The notes: generated by a model from the letters alone, not told the origin. Shown: positions 51,346 to 64,000, counted from the first letter of the stretch. The stretch is 64,000 nucleotides of DNA from Kondoa malvinella (GCA_039545315.1 BCIM01000005.1:498609-562608), one strand, 5' to 3'. Translations and numbers: made by a program.

Positions 51346-54300
51346 TTGGCAACAGTCTTGCGGAACCAAGCTGGTGTGCAATTGCTCACTCGTAGTCTAC
51401 ATGCGCAGATCTTCCAAAACCATCCTTTCGGGTCTGCAACTCGAGGTGCTCTAAGCATCTCGCAGACGCATCTCGAGGCACATGGGCTTTCCGGTCAAGC
51501 GAATACGGGACAGCCAGAAACATCCTTCACTTTGCCTCCACTGCTAGGCAAGACTATCGACGAGCACTTCTGGTCGATGGGCATGCTGGATGCCAAGCCC
51601 TATCTGGATCTAGGCAACGATTTTGCTGCTGTTGAGCTTCCACCTCAGCCTGAGAATTGGGTCAGGTCAAGCGGATGGACGAGATACAATGCAGATGGGA
51701 CATTCGATGCGGTGGATAATTTGCCTGAAGGAGAAGCCGTCTGCTTCGACGTCGAGACCATGTACAAGCTCACCAACTATCCTTGTATGGCAACTGCTGC
51801 AACTGCGACTGCCTGGTATGCCTGGATATCACCTTGGCTGCTGGACGAGTCGGAATCAATGAATCATCTCATCCCGATCGCTGGATCTGTCAAACCTCGG
51901 ATAGTAGTAGGACACAACGTCGGCTACGATCGAGCTCGAATAGCTGAAGAGTATCACTTGACAAGAACAAAGTCTCGCTTCCTCGATACAATGTCTCTTC
52001 ACGCTGCTGTCAATGGCCTGTCCAGCCCTCAAAGACCTGCTTGGATGGTGTACAAGAAGAACAAGGCTGCCAAGCTCGCTCGACAAGCGTCTGCAGACGA
52101 CGAAGAAGAAGTGTCCGATGCAGCATCATCTTGGCAAGACAACTCTTCCATGAACTCTCTAGCCGAAGTAGCTCAATTCCACTGCGGTATCGATGTCGAC
52201 AAAACCATCCGAAACGCTTTCAGCACCGAAGGCAAGCAAGAAATCGCAGGCGAAGTCGAATTGCACGACCTGCTCACCTACTGCGCGAACGACGTCAAGG
52301 TCACCCATCAAGTCTTCCGGAAAGTCTTTCCAGCCTATCTGAAAGCCTGTCCCAGTCCAGTCTCACTTTCCGGTATCTTGCATATGTCGGTTCCTTTTCT
52401 GCCCGTCGACGAATCATGGGACAAGTTTGTTCAGGCTGCCGAATCAAAGTATCAAGAGATGAAGGATGCGGTTCTGAGTCAATTGCATGCTTTGGCTGAA
52501 GAGGCGAGGCATTTGGTACTGAGAGAGGATGAGCATGGCAGGCCGGTGTATGAAAAGGATCCTTGGTTGAGGCAGTTGGACTGGACGCCCAAGACTGCTA
52601 GGAGAAGCATCACGCCAGCTGAAGGCTCTGCTATCCTGGAACGAAAGTCTGAAGCTGCATCAGTCGAATCTGAAGAGCCTTCCACAGAAGAGCCAGCAGA
52701 GCAAGAGGCCATAGATTCGAATCCGATCGCAGAGCCTCAAGTAGAAGATGCCTCGCCGGTCAGTATGCACCTTGCAAAGACACAAGAGCTTTTTAAGCCG
52801 ACCTGGAAAGGCTTTCCAGCTCGGTATGACTCCAAAGCGGGCTGGTACTTCGAGGTGCCAGCAGAAGAGACCTACCAGCGCGATCCAGAGACCGAATTAC
52901 CACTGGAAGAAGGAGATGAGAAGCGGCTCTGCATCATGAATCGTCAGAATCGCGTCAAGACATTGCTTGGTCCGACTATGCATAAGAATATCGAGTCTGG
53001 CACGCTGCAAATGCCAGATTTGGAATTGAAAGACAAGACGTTGCATCTACACGGCTTTCCCCTAACTTCGACTTCGAAAAGAGCCTACAAGGTGTGGAAC
53101 AAGTACTTAGCAGCTCAAACTCTCGCAGCCTCGAAGCTCGCTAGCCTACCCCAGAAAGCCACGGCTCACAAGAAGCCACCAACAGCAACAATCACTGCTC
53201 GCATTGCCCAGAAGCCTCGGCCTGTTCCGTTTAATGATGATGTTTGGCCGAAATGGTTCTGGGATCTTGATCGTCGGCCTTCGCAAGGCAACACACCAGG
53301 CTTGGAGCTGACTACTCGAACCAAGATTGCACCCCTGCTGTTGAAGATTAGCTGGTATGGCAAACCTATCTTCCACTCGAAAGAGCACGGCTGGACTTTT
53401 CAAGTACCGAAAGGCGACGATCTGACGAAATACGGTTTGATGGGCAATACACCCGGACTGCACTTCAAGTTGGCTACCGATACGCATCTTCATGACGACC
53501 CGGAACACCGCTATTATCGCTTGCCGCATCATTCTGGCGGAGATGCAAACGTTGGCTCACCGCTGTCCAAGAACTTCGTCAAGGCCTCAGAAGATGGTCG
53601 GCTCAGTTCAGCATATGAAGCAACCCAAGTCGCCCTGGATCTGAACGCCCAATGCTCTTACTGGGTTTCTTCTCGCGATCGAATCATCAACCAATATGTC
53701 GTCTACCAGGATGAGCAGCAGAAAATGGGGCTGCCGAGCGACCACCATAAGACGTCCGACGAACCGAAGAAAGCTGGTCTCATCCTGCCTCAAGTAGTCA
53801 CTATGGGGACAGTCACTCGGAGAGCGGTAGAAAAGACCTGGCTGACCGCTTCGAACGCAAAGAAGAATCGAGTTGGCTCTGAGCTCAAATCCCTAGTTCG
53901 CGCCCCTCCTGGCTATGCGATCGTCGGCGCGGATGTCGACTCTGAAGAGCTCTGGATCTGCAGTGTGATGGGCGATGCGTACTTTGGTATGCATGGTGCG
54001 ACTGCGATTGGCTGGATGACTTTGGAAGGTTCAAAATCCGCTGGAACCGATATGCACTCATCAACGGCCAAGATCTTGGGCATCTCTCGTGATGAAGCAA
54101 AGGTTTTCAACTACTCGCGAATTTACGGTGCCGGTGTGAAGCATGCTGTTGAATTGCTTAGAAAGTCGAACCCGTCTCTCACGGTCGAAAGGGCTACATC
54201 TCTCGCAAAAGACCTCTACGCAAAGACGAAAGGTACCAAGATCAGAACAACAGCCGAGAGTAAGAACCCCTTCCAGCTGAAGTTCTGGTACGGCGGGTCC

Positions 54301-55111
54301 GAGAGCTATGTCTTCAACAAGCTCGAATCGATTGCCATGAGCGAGAAGCCAGCAACACCTGCCTTGGGCTGCGGTATCACGCAAGCTCTAATGAAGAATC
54401 ATCTACAGGCCGAGGGTCTTTCGGGAGCAGGAGAAGGCTACCTACCATCTCGCATCAACTGGGTGGTTCAGTCAAGCGGTGTCGACTATTTGCACATGCT
54501 CATCACATCGATGGAGTACTTGATGCAGCGCTACGACATTGCTGGTCGATATATGATATCTGTGCACGATGAAATCCGCTATCTGGTAAAGGACGAGGAC
54601 AAGAATCGATTGGCTCTGGCTTTGCAGATAGCCAATTTGTGGACTCGGTCGATGTTTGCGTATTCCTTGCACATGTCTGATCTACCTCAGGTGAGCCTTT
54701 TGGTTGTACATCAAGGCTTTGCTGATCTAGGACCAGTCTTGCGCCTGGTTCTCGGCTGTCGATGTGGACCATGTTCTTCGCAAAGAAGTCTTCATGCCTT
54801 GCACCACGCCATCAAATCCCGTACCTATACCGCCAGGATCAACCCAAGACATCACACAGACGCTCGAGCTGACCAACAACGGCTCGCTTCTCGCCAATGG
54901 CCAGCCGAATGACTCGATACCTCAACCCAACCTGTTCTCGACCACACAGCCAGTATCAGGGCTTAGATTTCAGCCTCACGAGCCAGCTTTCAGCGGCTCA
55001 CACGCGCAAGATCGACATCATGGCTTCCTGCTTGCGCAAACAAGCAAGAACGCGAAAATGCTCGCCCAGAATTTCAGAATGTATGAACAGCAGAGGGATG
55101 CAGGGATGTAA
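51346..55111 (+). CDS. MIP1: Mitochondrial DNA polymerase gamma catalytic subunit
   Basis: Replicative mtDNA polymerase of about 1,240 residues, mostly one exon. The first residues are not preceded by an in-frame ATG, so the true start lies in an upstream exon and 51346 is only the limit of the visible frame. Exonuclease blocks are CFDVETMYK (near 51750), [12 protein letters not shown] and [13 protein letters not shown]. The polymerase domain has motif [21 protein letters not shown], motif B region [20 protein letters not shown], and motif [15 protein letters not shown]. Catalytic Asp and the His-Asp-Glu triad residues are intact. A single intron after SDLPQ (near 54690, GTGAGC...CTGATCTAG) joins to [20 protein letters not shown]. 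The C-terminal extension continues [14 protein letters not shown] and ends QQRDAGM at 55111, as is usual for fungal enzymes. Confidence 0.95.
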
Positions 55112-55215
55112 TGTAGGAAGCAATAGCTGTAGACCGAGTGTAATTCTTGTCGCATTTGCATCACACCTCTTCACGCGCTTGTTGACTTGTCGTCGAGTGA
55201 CTGCCACCTGTGCGG

Positions 55216-56708
55216 ATGGGCTGGTTCAGCTTCTTTGGTCGCAAGGTAAGTGGCTCTGCCAGGCCTGCGCTGTTTCGCGGCTCACACAGCTCGGCCAGGA
55301 TGATGACCTGTCCATTTCCAAAATCTTGGACAAGTTGCAAGAATCCATTCAGCTGAGAGAACAGCATCTGGCCGCCATCAAGCTGAGAGAACGGAGAGCT
55401 GTGGTATATTTCACCATATATTCTCTCGTCTTCTGGGTCGTCTACTCTGCGCTGTGGTGGTTTCAATTCTTGCCCATCTATGTCAATCAAGAAGGCTACG
55501 TGGATCCATGGTTCCGTATGCTCAAAGCTGCACCCGTAGCTCTTCTCCCTTTCGCGTGAGCTTCTATCACTGCCCCTTTCTCTGCTTGGACGCTGAAATG
55601 TTTGCGCAGAATCGTCTTCACCCGCCGAACCTTTAGATGGTTCTATCGGCGACAGCAACAGAGGGAAGGTGAGTCCCTTTTCGACCCACTGTAACACTCT
55701 GATATTCAGTTCCTCACTCGATAGATAAAGCCCTGAAGGAGCTGCGAACGAAGCAGAAAGCGGAAGTCTTAAAGCTGAAGAAGCGAGTTAATTACGATGA
55801 GATGCGAGCTCTGATAGAGAAATATGATGATGTCCCTCGTCGACCGATAGTGAGCCTGTCCATCAATAGCTCAAGTAAATGCTGATGTTGACGTGCAGGC
55901 CATTCCACCTGGGACACCTCGATCTGGGCAGCAAACACCTGCTGGTACACCAATTCGAGGTGCAAACGCTCAGAATGCCCGCATTGTCGCGAACTCACCT
56001 CAAGGCACGCCGAATCGAGGCCATATAAGTCAGAAGAGCATGCCTGCAAATATATCAGCAGCCGCCTATCCGCAGTGTATGCCATTGACCAAATGTCGAG
56101 GATTATCTGAACAAATATGTAGCTCCCGGTCCGCCTTCAGCTAGAGGATGGGCAGACCGAGTCGCTGAAGCGCTGTTGGGCGAGAATGAGCAAGCAGCGG
56201 CATCGAAATATGCTCTGATATGCAAGAAATGCTTAAACCATAACGGTCTGGTGCTCAAGGACGAGCTCTCGACCACTTGTGAGTGCTCCTTACGCTATGC
56301 CTTGAATGACTTAGCTTAGTTTCCGGCTTCACAGCATACATTTGCCCTAAATGCGGAGAGTTCAATCCAGCGAAAGCTTCAGCTCCGTCACCTACCAATC
56401 TGCTCGAAGACTCGTCGGTCGGCGGTGCACTTCGCAATTCCAAATCCACATCTCACCTGGATCCAGATTCTCGTCAACCTTCTCAAGACTCGCAAACGTC
56501 TCGCACCCGCACTTTCCCAGCTGAAGCACCAAATCGGCGTCTCGGGACGAAAGATTTACCTGATCGAAGACACTCTCCCTTGAATCGCTCACAAGATCTG
56601 GAGTCGTCAGGATCCGAAGAAGAGGCAGAGGTGAAAATGGCAGGCGAGGGTCCAGCTATAAGTGCAGTACAGCAACGAAGGAGTCGAGCAATGGATACGG
56701 ATGAATGA
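55216..56708 (+). CDS. LNP1: Lunapark-family ER three-way-junction protein
   Basis: ER membrane protein of about 390 residues in seven or so exons. Start MGWFSFFGRK at 55216. Then a coiled coil SISKILDKLQESIQLREQHL, two adjacent TM segments (FTIYSLVFWVVYSALWWFQF, then LKAAPVALLPFAIVFTRR), a second coiled coil LKELRTKQKAEVLKLKKRVN, and a Pro/Gly-rich stretch. The C-terminal zinc ribbon has YALICKKCLNHNGLVLKDE and after an intron YICPKCGEFNPAKA, that is CxxC...CxxC. The tail is disordered and Ser-rich, ending RRSRAMDTDE. Lunapark proteins stabilise three-way tubule junctions and face the cytosol with both ends, with an N-terminal myristoylation-like Gly, here MGWFS. It lies 105 bases downstream of MIP1 in the same direction. 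Confidence 0.95.
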
Positions 56709-56893
56709 AGGGACTACATCTGGGTTATACAGTGCAAATATGGCATTTCGGAAATCGAATGATGCTGATTAAATCGAAGAGACGTGATATGCGAGGATGG
56801 CCACTCATGCTGTGACCTTTGCTTTCGCTTGTCGGCGAGCGCTCAATCCCCTGTTGTGCATGTCAGAGTGATCCTGGTGGAAATTCGGTAGAC

Positions 56894-59399
56894 TCAATTG
56901 ACGACTTCCAGGCAGAAAGTAAGCTTTGTGAGCATGAATGAGACCGACTGCTGCTTCTTCACTCGCTTGGGATCAGGATTCATGCCTTCGTCTGGTACTT
57001 GACCAAAGTTGGGATCTGTAGGCGACAGGCCGAGCAGGTTCAATTTCGCTGCTTCTCGCATCAGACTGTTGAGTGAGTAGGTCTTGAGCTTGTAGTCTGG
57101 GCCGATGAAGGTAAGGGCGCTGGCATTTTGCGTAAGGAGGACTTTGTGATGATCGAAGAAGTTGATCTGCAAAGTCATTATCAGCTGTGATCCGAGTCAT
57201 CACGAAGCAGACTGACCTGTAGAACCTCATTGCTTAGCTTGAATACGATAGCGTTCTTCATCCGATAATACTTGACAAGGAAATCGAGATTCTTCGTCCG
57301 GCCAGTATCCATAAAGGTCCACTCTGCTTCTCGCTCCAAAGTCCGAGTCATGTATTCTTGAAAGTACTTGAGCAAGTATACTTTGCGCTCCATCTCTTGT
57401 GAGAACTCTTCGTCTATCTTGTGATTCCGCCTGCTGTAGACGCTGCCTTTTCTGTTGATGTAGTCGAGATGGCTGTAATCATATCAGTGCTGCCCGTGTA
57501 AAGCTTAATAAGCGTACCTCTTATTTGGTGACAGAACCATCGTTGTCGAGTCGTTGAAATAGATACCAGAAGTCCCGTCCGTAAGTTGATATGCTGTGCC
57601 GTATTTGTGCGTATAGTCGATCCAGCTGGTTATGAATACTCGCGGCGTATCCAATTCCGTCGGAGCTACCATGCTCGATTAGCTCAGGATCTAAACAGAG
57701 CAAGGGGACCAACCGGGAATTGCATTCAACGCATTCATGTTCTGCGCATTCAAAGCACCTTCGAGCGTTCTTCTACAGCTTTCGTACAGTTCCGTAGACT
57801 GAGGTTGAGGCGCAGGAGCTTCTTTTGGTGCTCTCGCTCCAGCCGGACTAGTTCGCTGCGGCGCAGGCTGGACCTCCTTCTTTTCCACACCGCGCAGCTG
57901 ATCCACCCTTGTGCTTTTCAGGCTCGCTGACCTCTTGACATTCTCTTTCCCGACACCTCTTCTGGCTGGTGACACGACAAGCGGTTTCCTCGCACTCGCC
58001 AATAGTTCACTGACTGGCGATTCCGGTGCTAAAGCATGTCGGACTTCGCTTTCCTGTGCTTGTGCTACTGATTTGACTGCATGCGCAGAAACGACTTTAT
58101 TCTTCCTTGGCGAAGGTGGTTGCATTTCTTCGTCTTCATCGCCATCTGATTCTTCTTCTTCCTCAACTGCCGGTTTGTAGTAATTCTGCGTCGCTCGCCT
58201 AAAGTTGGCTGATGATTGAGCGGGAGTGAGTCTGGAGAAGTCTGGTGCGCGATTGGCTGCTGATGGTGGTATAGCAGCTGGAAAGGGGAATTGAGGATGG
58301 AAGAATGGGTGAGATAGAATTTCGGCTAGACTGGGTCTTTCTGCTGGATTGGTGTTGAGTATTGAAGAAACTAGAGAGACGGCTTCGTTCGAGACAGGAA
58401 CATTGGGCGGGAAAGCATAGGCATTGTCTTTGATCTTCTTGTAGATAGTCTTGACGTCTTTCGTCTGAAATGGCGGTTTGCCTACCAAGAAGGTATATCT
58501 GCGACAGTATCAAACCCGCACAATCATAAAATTAGGGGATCTTACAAGATGACTCCGATGGACCACACATCGACTTCGAAACTATGCCCATTGTCGCGAT
58601 CGAAGAGAATTTCGGGCGCAATGTAGTTTGGCGTCCCACATATGGTCTTCTTGCGCTCGCCAGCAAATTGAACAAGCGCAGCCAACCCAAAGTCGCCGAC
58701 TCGAAGGTCCATGTTGTGATCGAGGAATAGGTTACCGAGTTTGAGATCTCGATGAATGACTGAGCGCGAGTGCATGTATTGACAGGCGTTGATGAGTTGG
58801 ACGAGGTAGAAGCGGGCTTCTGGCTCTGTATATCGTTTCCGCTTCTTCAAAACATCCAGTAGGGACTATCTCGAGCATAAGAGAAATGCTAATTGAGAGC
58901 ATGTATGACATACACCGTTCGTGCAGACTTCCATGACCATGTAGACGTTCTGATCATCCTCGAAACATTCTTCAAATCGAACAACGTTGGTATGACACAT
59001 AGCTTGATGCAGCTTGATTTCGGCAAAGAGCTTCCCTCTATTCTTCGTCGTTTGCAACTGATCTTTATCAATAACCTTGATGGCTTTCGTCTGCCCATTC
59101 TCCACCTCCATTGCAGTGTACACTCTTGCAAAACCGCCTTCGCCTAATAGCACACCTCTTCTCAGCAGCAATTCCCTGTTCCCTCGCGTTCTCTTGATAA
59201 TTTCTGGTGGTTCACCATATTGCGCAGTGAGCTTTCCTCCTTTCACAGCTGGGGCAGCTTCTTCCCTCGGGACTGCTTGTTCGTTGGACTCTCGTTCAGC
59301 GGGTTTGCCTGGCTTTCCAGAGCGCGCTTCCAGAGTTGATCGACTATTTGTGCGGACATGCTCTTGTCGCGGGACTTGCTGTTGCCGCAAAGTGGCCAT
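56894..59399 (-). CDS. CDC5: Polo-like kinase (Cdc5/Plo1)
   Basis: Mitotic Ser/Thr kinase of about 720 residues. Start [16 protein letters not shown] at 59399 with a basic tail, then the kinase domain: [93 protein letters not shown]. The T-loop Thr in KKTICGTP is present. A long Ser/Pro/acidic linker follows. Polo box 1 reads [40 protein letters not shown], then [20 protein letters not shown]. Polo box 2 follows with [37 protein letters not shown], and ends LTFCLEVVN at 56894. It acts at spindle poles, kinetochores and the exit network by family knowledge. It is downstream of separase in the same direction, 288 bases between them. Confidence 0.95.
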
Positions 59400-59687
59400 T
59401 GACGTTGATTGAAAGTGAGAAAACAACAAAGCGACGACAAAACAAATATTCCTGCTTGAGAGGGTCTGCTGTGCTTTCAATAGGCTCAGAGTGTGCTTGA
59501 GAGGTCGTCGAACGAGGCAAAGGAGCGATAGAGCAGGTGGATGGGAGAAGAGAGCGAACAAGCCGAAAAGTGGATCCTCCTTTGACAAAGTAAACAAAGT
59601 CGCGCTCAGGCGACAGAGTCTCCGAAAGCTGTAGCTCTGAGCTGAACTGAACTGCATTACTGTACAATGCCCCTCTATGCTGTACAA

Positions 59688-62600
59688 TCATGGAAACACC
59701 AAATAGGAAGGAATGCCAAAGACGACGGGAGCAGCTCCGTTGAGGTACCGCATTGTACAAGTCGACCTAGACTGCGCAATAGCTGCTGGTATAGATGTGG
59801 ATGAGTTCTTCTGATCGTTGAGACCGAGAAGTGAGAAAGTATGCTTTGTGAATCGGTCGATATCTTTGTCCGTCACGTCCCAAAGGTTCGCGACTAGGGT
59901 AGGACTGTTCAATGCATCAGCGCCAGCCAATCCTACGCATGAAAGCACTCACCATCCAGCAATCATGTAGTTCCAAGGTGTTCCGGTAGGATCAAAGTCG
60001 CCAAGTTCTTTCAGAGCACCGGAAGAACAGCCAAAGAGGAACGTCGCGGCACATTGGTCCAATTGCCTGATGGTCTGAGAGCGAATGTACTGTTCGGCAC
60101 CACCATGTCCAAAGTAGCTAATCCGTTATGAGCTTCAGGATGTTCAGCATTGGTGAAAAGCTCACAAGAACACATCATTCCCCTTCAGTGCAGATTGCAA
60201 CTCTATTTCCATCGGTGCTCGGCCAACGATGCCTTGCCAGCCCTTTTTCCCCAGCCAGCCTTCGAATTCTTCCTGCGTCTTGATCAGATCACCTCCCGGA
60301 TTGAGTAGGAAAGAAGCCTTTTTCGCGTTCAATTCTAATTGATCTGGCGGGCAACCTCTGATTCCAGCTAGATCGATCCTGTCTTGTAAGAAGGCGAGAG
60401 ATGGTATGCGACTGATTGAGCGAGACTGTAGGCAGCATAGAGATTCCCAAGGAAAGAGCTGGGTTTGTTTGTCCAGGATGAGAAAGAGGTGATCAGGTTG
60501 TGAAGACGTAGGCTGATGATTATGTAGTTGTTCTAGAGCGGTCCGGAGATCGCAGACAACCTGTGTAAGTGTCAGTTCAGGTGAGCGATACAAAGTCTTG
60601 TTCTTACCTGATCGTAGTCAGTTTCATCTGAATTGACCTGAATGCCCGCAAATTGGCAAGATTCAATTACGAAATGCAGCCAATCCTCTAGTTCCTCGCT
60701 CTCGCAAGTCGGCGAAATGTTCGCGAAGAGATCAAGGAGGCCGCTGTCTAGCTTCAGTTGATTGGCTTTGCGCTCTTTGCTCGGTATGAGATGTCGCTTC
60801 AGGGTATCTGCGACTTCGGTTTTGACTGCTTGCAGATTAGCCGCCGGCCAGGCAATGTTGCGCATCAGCAGCATCTACTCGAGGTCAAACCAACAGTGAA
60901 TAAGCTAAGAGTTCGACGCACCTTGAAAACACCAAGCCACCGCTTCTCGACATTTTCGAGCAGTGTACCAAGGCGTCCGTCGAGCTCGCGCCGTTCAGTC
61001 CACCACTGTTGCCGAGCTTCTGCTCCATTCACATGTTTCGCCCTTTGCGAAGATGCGTTGCTTGATTGAATGATGTCGAGCAACTCCATCCTTGCAGTCT
61101 GATATGTGAAGAGCTCTTCTTCCTCTTCACGGCGTCCGAGCCGATCGAAAGGTAGGCGAACGACGACTGGTTGTTGGCCGTGTCGGTGGCGAGTGACAAA
61201 CATACAGTCCAAAAGCTCGCTGACGCTGATATGCACGACCGTCCAACTTTGAGGCAGAGCAATGCTTGGCATTACTTGTACCGAGTCAAATAGCGTTGCA
61301 TTGTTGTGTCTATTGATGATGGCACGAGACTGATCTTTGAGAGGAACTTCGGTCGTTAGCCAATTGCTATCGATCTTGGCCTTGACTGTCGCCCGATCGT
61401 TGACGGTTTCGATCTGCTCTCTTTGTAGCGTGATGTTGGCAGACCAGTCTGAACAAGCATGAGGATAAGGATGGTTGCGGTACATCGACTGAAAGACTGA
61501 CCAAGTAGGGATGAGATGCGCTGTGAATCGTCATCAGCATCACGGCTCAGGGTCATCTTCAGCAGCAAGCATGCCACCAGAACAGCGATATAATCTTGCA
61601 AGCGATGAGTCATAGCCTTTGAAGCGGTCAACCGCAGGGCAGAATCAATGTGATCGCAACAGGAAGTTAAGCGCGCGATGGACTTCTGGTTTCGCAGATC
61701 TTGAGACTTTTTTGATGAAGTAGTAATGGCTGGGTAAGAAATAGCTACAGGGCAATGAGCTGTGTTCAACAAGCAGACATGAGGCTTACGGGAGTCGTGC
61801 AATAGAGCAAGCACGGGGTCTTTGCCCCAGCTGGCGTATAGCTCGTCTAGAGAGATTTTGGCGGATAGAAAATGCCTTTCAGCCTGTGGGTGAAGTGAGT
61901 TCCGGCGAATTCAGTCTTAAGCACGCTCTCACCTGATCTTGCTCCGAGAGTTTGATTGCTGTCAAAGTAGACAGCATGGATGACGCATTCGCTAATTGAT
62001 CAGCCTGGAGGAGTATTGATGCTGCGTCTGCCTTAGCAAATGACCGAATGCAAGTAATCTTATACATACTTCGCTGACAGATTATGTGTGCTTGCAGATT
62101 TGGTAGGATGCAGAATGGTCTTTTCGAAGATGGCCTACAGGGATTGTCAGCACGAATACTGCTTTCCCAGGGAGCAGCGTACGAAGTTGCCGGCGTTATC
62201 GAAGACAGATAGTGACTCGATAAGAGTTGCTGATTCTTGGTAAGCTGAGAATAAGCAGCATCGGCTTCAGCAAGCAAGCAAGCCCGCTGTTGTAAAGATG
62301 CCGATGTATTGCCGACTTGGAGCAGTTCGGTAGCTAGTCTGAAGCTATTGAGACTTGTTGTGGAGTTGAGCGTTGCTACAGCCTCGTCGAGCTGACCGCT
62401 CATCGACTGAATATCTGCTTGCAAACACAGAGCTCTTGCTTGAATAGGATGGCCGTTAAATTGCTGAGCTATTGATATCGCTTGCGTAATAAAGTATAGA
62501 GCGGGTTTGGGTGACCCTTGCAACACATAAAGATGCGAGAGCCTCAAATAAGACATAATCAAGGACTGACACACGATGGTGAGCGCATTTCTTCTCTCGT

Positions 62601-64000
62601 CGCCAGTGTCAACTTACATATACCAGCGACATGCCCATTCGCCGTGTGTTATGATGAGATGCTAGACGGACCGCGGCTTGTGCTGCTGGAGGCAGGGCGG
62701 GCAATTCTGGTGAGGCCTCCGCGCTCTCGAACAGCAGATTTTCGGTAGTTGTATTTGCAATTGTTGAGGCAGAGGGCGTCAGCCGTGAGAGGTTATGAAC
62801 CGCTCTACCGTAAAGCTTGACGGATTGAAGACTATTTGTTATAGCCGAGTGAAGACCGCCCTGGTGCATATTAGCCAGAAGTAGGCTACAATCATTTCAC
62901 GCACTCTCGATAGTTGGACAGACGAGTTGGCTCCGTAAGCTGCCCCGAGGACAGCAGTAGAAGCGACTTGGTGAGTTATCCTGTCGCGGACCTGCTTGTG
63001 TTGAGGGTTCCGTAGACCTTCGTAAGCTTGCTGTGCTTCTCCCAGTATACGCTCGCTGCAATAGTCGCATGAGCGAGTTCTTAGCATTGGCATTGGCATG
63101 AAGGCTGACCACCGCAATGCATCGTCGCTGTGAGCTGCGTGCTCGGCGATTGCTAAGAACATCCGAGTCTCCAGCTCTGGTGGCGTGGTGAAGCTGGAAG
63201 ATTGCCTTGACGCATGAGAAGAAGCTGCTGTGAGGAGGGAGCCGGCTTTGTAGTGCAGACCCAATTGAAGATACTCTTGAGCGAGATCGACAGAGCTAGA
63301 TATGAAGGCTGTCGTATGAACAGCATAATGAGCGGTGCAGTCATAAGCCAAAAAATGGGTCGTTATCATACCTTCAAATTTCGCGCGATCATGGCCATGA
63401 TCGGCTGCAAGTTTGCGTATACATCTGAGATAGTCAATGCGCAGCGCAGTGTGTCCAAGAGCTTGCAGCATATCGGCCATCACACCTGCAGGCGCATCAG
63501 CAACTAATCAATGATAGACCTCCAGCACGCACCTAGTTGGTCCAAGAATTTCGTTGTACTATATGACGCTGACAGTGATGCTTCCCCTAGACCTGAATGC
63601 CCATTAATCTTTCGAGTGCTCTTTTGAGGAGGTGTTCTTAAGTCTGCAAATGGTTGAGATCAGTACAGTCTGGACATCTTGGACGACAAGCTACCTTGTA
63701 AAGTCCGGGACGCAGCTTTTTTGGCTCGAGGTGTTTTCGGTGTAGCAAGAGAGCTAGCAGAGATCGATTTGGTGACAGGCGCGACTTGTTCTGGTGAAAG
63801 TTTGCTGGGCGAGCCAACAGGCAAAGAAGATTCTAGAGCATGGATTGCCGATTGGGCAGCGTCAAACACCCTGGTCGGACTACAATCAGACTGCCCATGA
63901 AGCAGATGAGCAACTGAAATATGTGCAGAAGCAACAAGGTGCGGTATCTCGGATGCGAGTTTAGCGTCTTGGCCAAAGTCCTGCTTTGGCGTAAGCAATG
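59688..64000 (-). CDS. ESP1: Separase (C50 peptidase), 5' end beyond the window
   Basis: Cysteine protease that cleaves cohesin at anaphase. The gene runs off the right edge, so start and N-terminus are missing. The visible N-terminal part is helical-repeat sequence typical of separase (LYVLQGSPKPALYFITQAIS, IQARALCLQADIQSMSGQLD). The protease domain carries LFLILDKQTQLFPWESLCCL, SISRIPSLAFLQ and GIVGRAPMEIELQSALKGND. The catalytic His is in YFGHGGAEQY (codon 60105-60107) and the catalytic Cys in FLFGCSSGALKELGDFDPTG (codon 60027-60029). It closes with PTLVANLWDVTDKDIDRFTK, APVVFGIPSYLVFP and stop at 59688. Both catalytic residues are intact. About ten introns are visible. Usual length for the family is 1,600-2,200 residues, so several hundred residues are outside. 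Confidence 0.95.

Noticed and set aside
1..64000. CRISPR arrays, prophage, insertion sequences or bacterial operons
   Set aside because: The intron-rich eukaryotic genes fill the window, and no regular repeat-spacer pattern, transposase or integrase was seen.

Overview
The window is nuclear DNA of an intron-rich, gene-dense fungus, most likely a basidiomycete. Nearly every gene is cut by short GT-AG introns, mostly about 45-65 bases. The predicted proteins are fungal: TGL-type lipase, Pmp3, Zn2Cys6/fungal_trans_2 regulators, F-BAR RhoGAP, pol gamma, Polo kinase and separase. No prokaryotic, viral, plasmid or transposon genes were seen. I cannot fix the class from sequence alone. Many genes are not visible as long open frames. 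I rebuilt them by joining exons where splice sites, phase and family conservation agreed, so most CDS entries give start-codon to stop-codon extents with introns inside.

Layout. 0.8-3.7 kb (-): patatin-like triacylglycerol lipase. 4.5-6.3 kb (+): a seven-TM orphan. 6.7-8.2 kb (-): a probable membrane protein ending in a C2H2 finger. 8.3-8.9 kb (+): Pmp3 in eight or nine exons. 9.2-10.1 kb (+): CCDC137-like nucleolar protein. 10.1-20.9 kb: five genes in tandem on the minus strand (SH3-PX-BAR sorting nexin, two duplicated zinc-cluster regulators, NT-C2 protein, orphan). 21.4-23.8 kb (+): Rgd1-type RhoGAP. 24.1-24.8 kb (-): ribosomal protein eL33. 25.6-27.0 kb (+): orphan. 27.4-29.9 kb: CRIPT and ARP2, divergent with 42 bases between their ATGs. 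30.0-35.1 kb: BRF1, Nas2/PSMD9 and V-ATPase subunit c. 35.9-37.7 kb (+): a second seven-TM protein related to the first. 38.7-39.9 kb (+): orphan. 41.4-42.2 kb (+): UPF0303/DUF336 protein. 42.4-44.0 kb (-): transmembrane RING-H2 ligase. 44.4-45.3 kb (+): secreted protein. 45.5-48.6 kb (+): Nup98/Nup116-type nucleoporin. 48.7-50.8 kb (-): three tandem copies of a small one-TM protein family. 51.3-56.7 kb (+): mitochondrial DNA polymerase and Lunapark. 56.9 kb to the right edge (-): Polo kinase, then separase, which is cut by the window end.

Most genes are unrelated housekeeping functions packed side by side: lipid droplet, vacuolar acidification, actin branching, Pol III initiation, proteasome assembly, nuclear pore, mtDNA replication, ER shape and anaphase. 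Functional neighbours worth noting are Polo kinase beside separase (both act at anaphase) and the tandem zinc-cluster regulators.

The best candidates for something undescribed are the tandem family of small membrane proteins at 48.7-50.8 kb, the paralogous seven-TM pair, and the extreme micro-exon architecture. The last includes a 4-base exon needed to read V-ATPase subunit c and a 10-base exon in ARP2.
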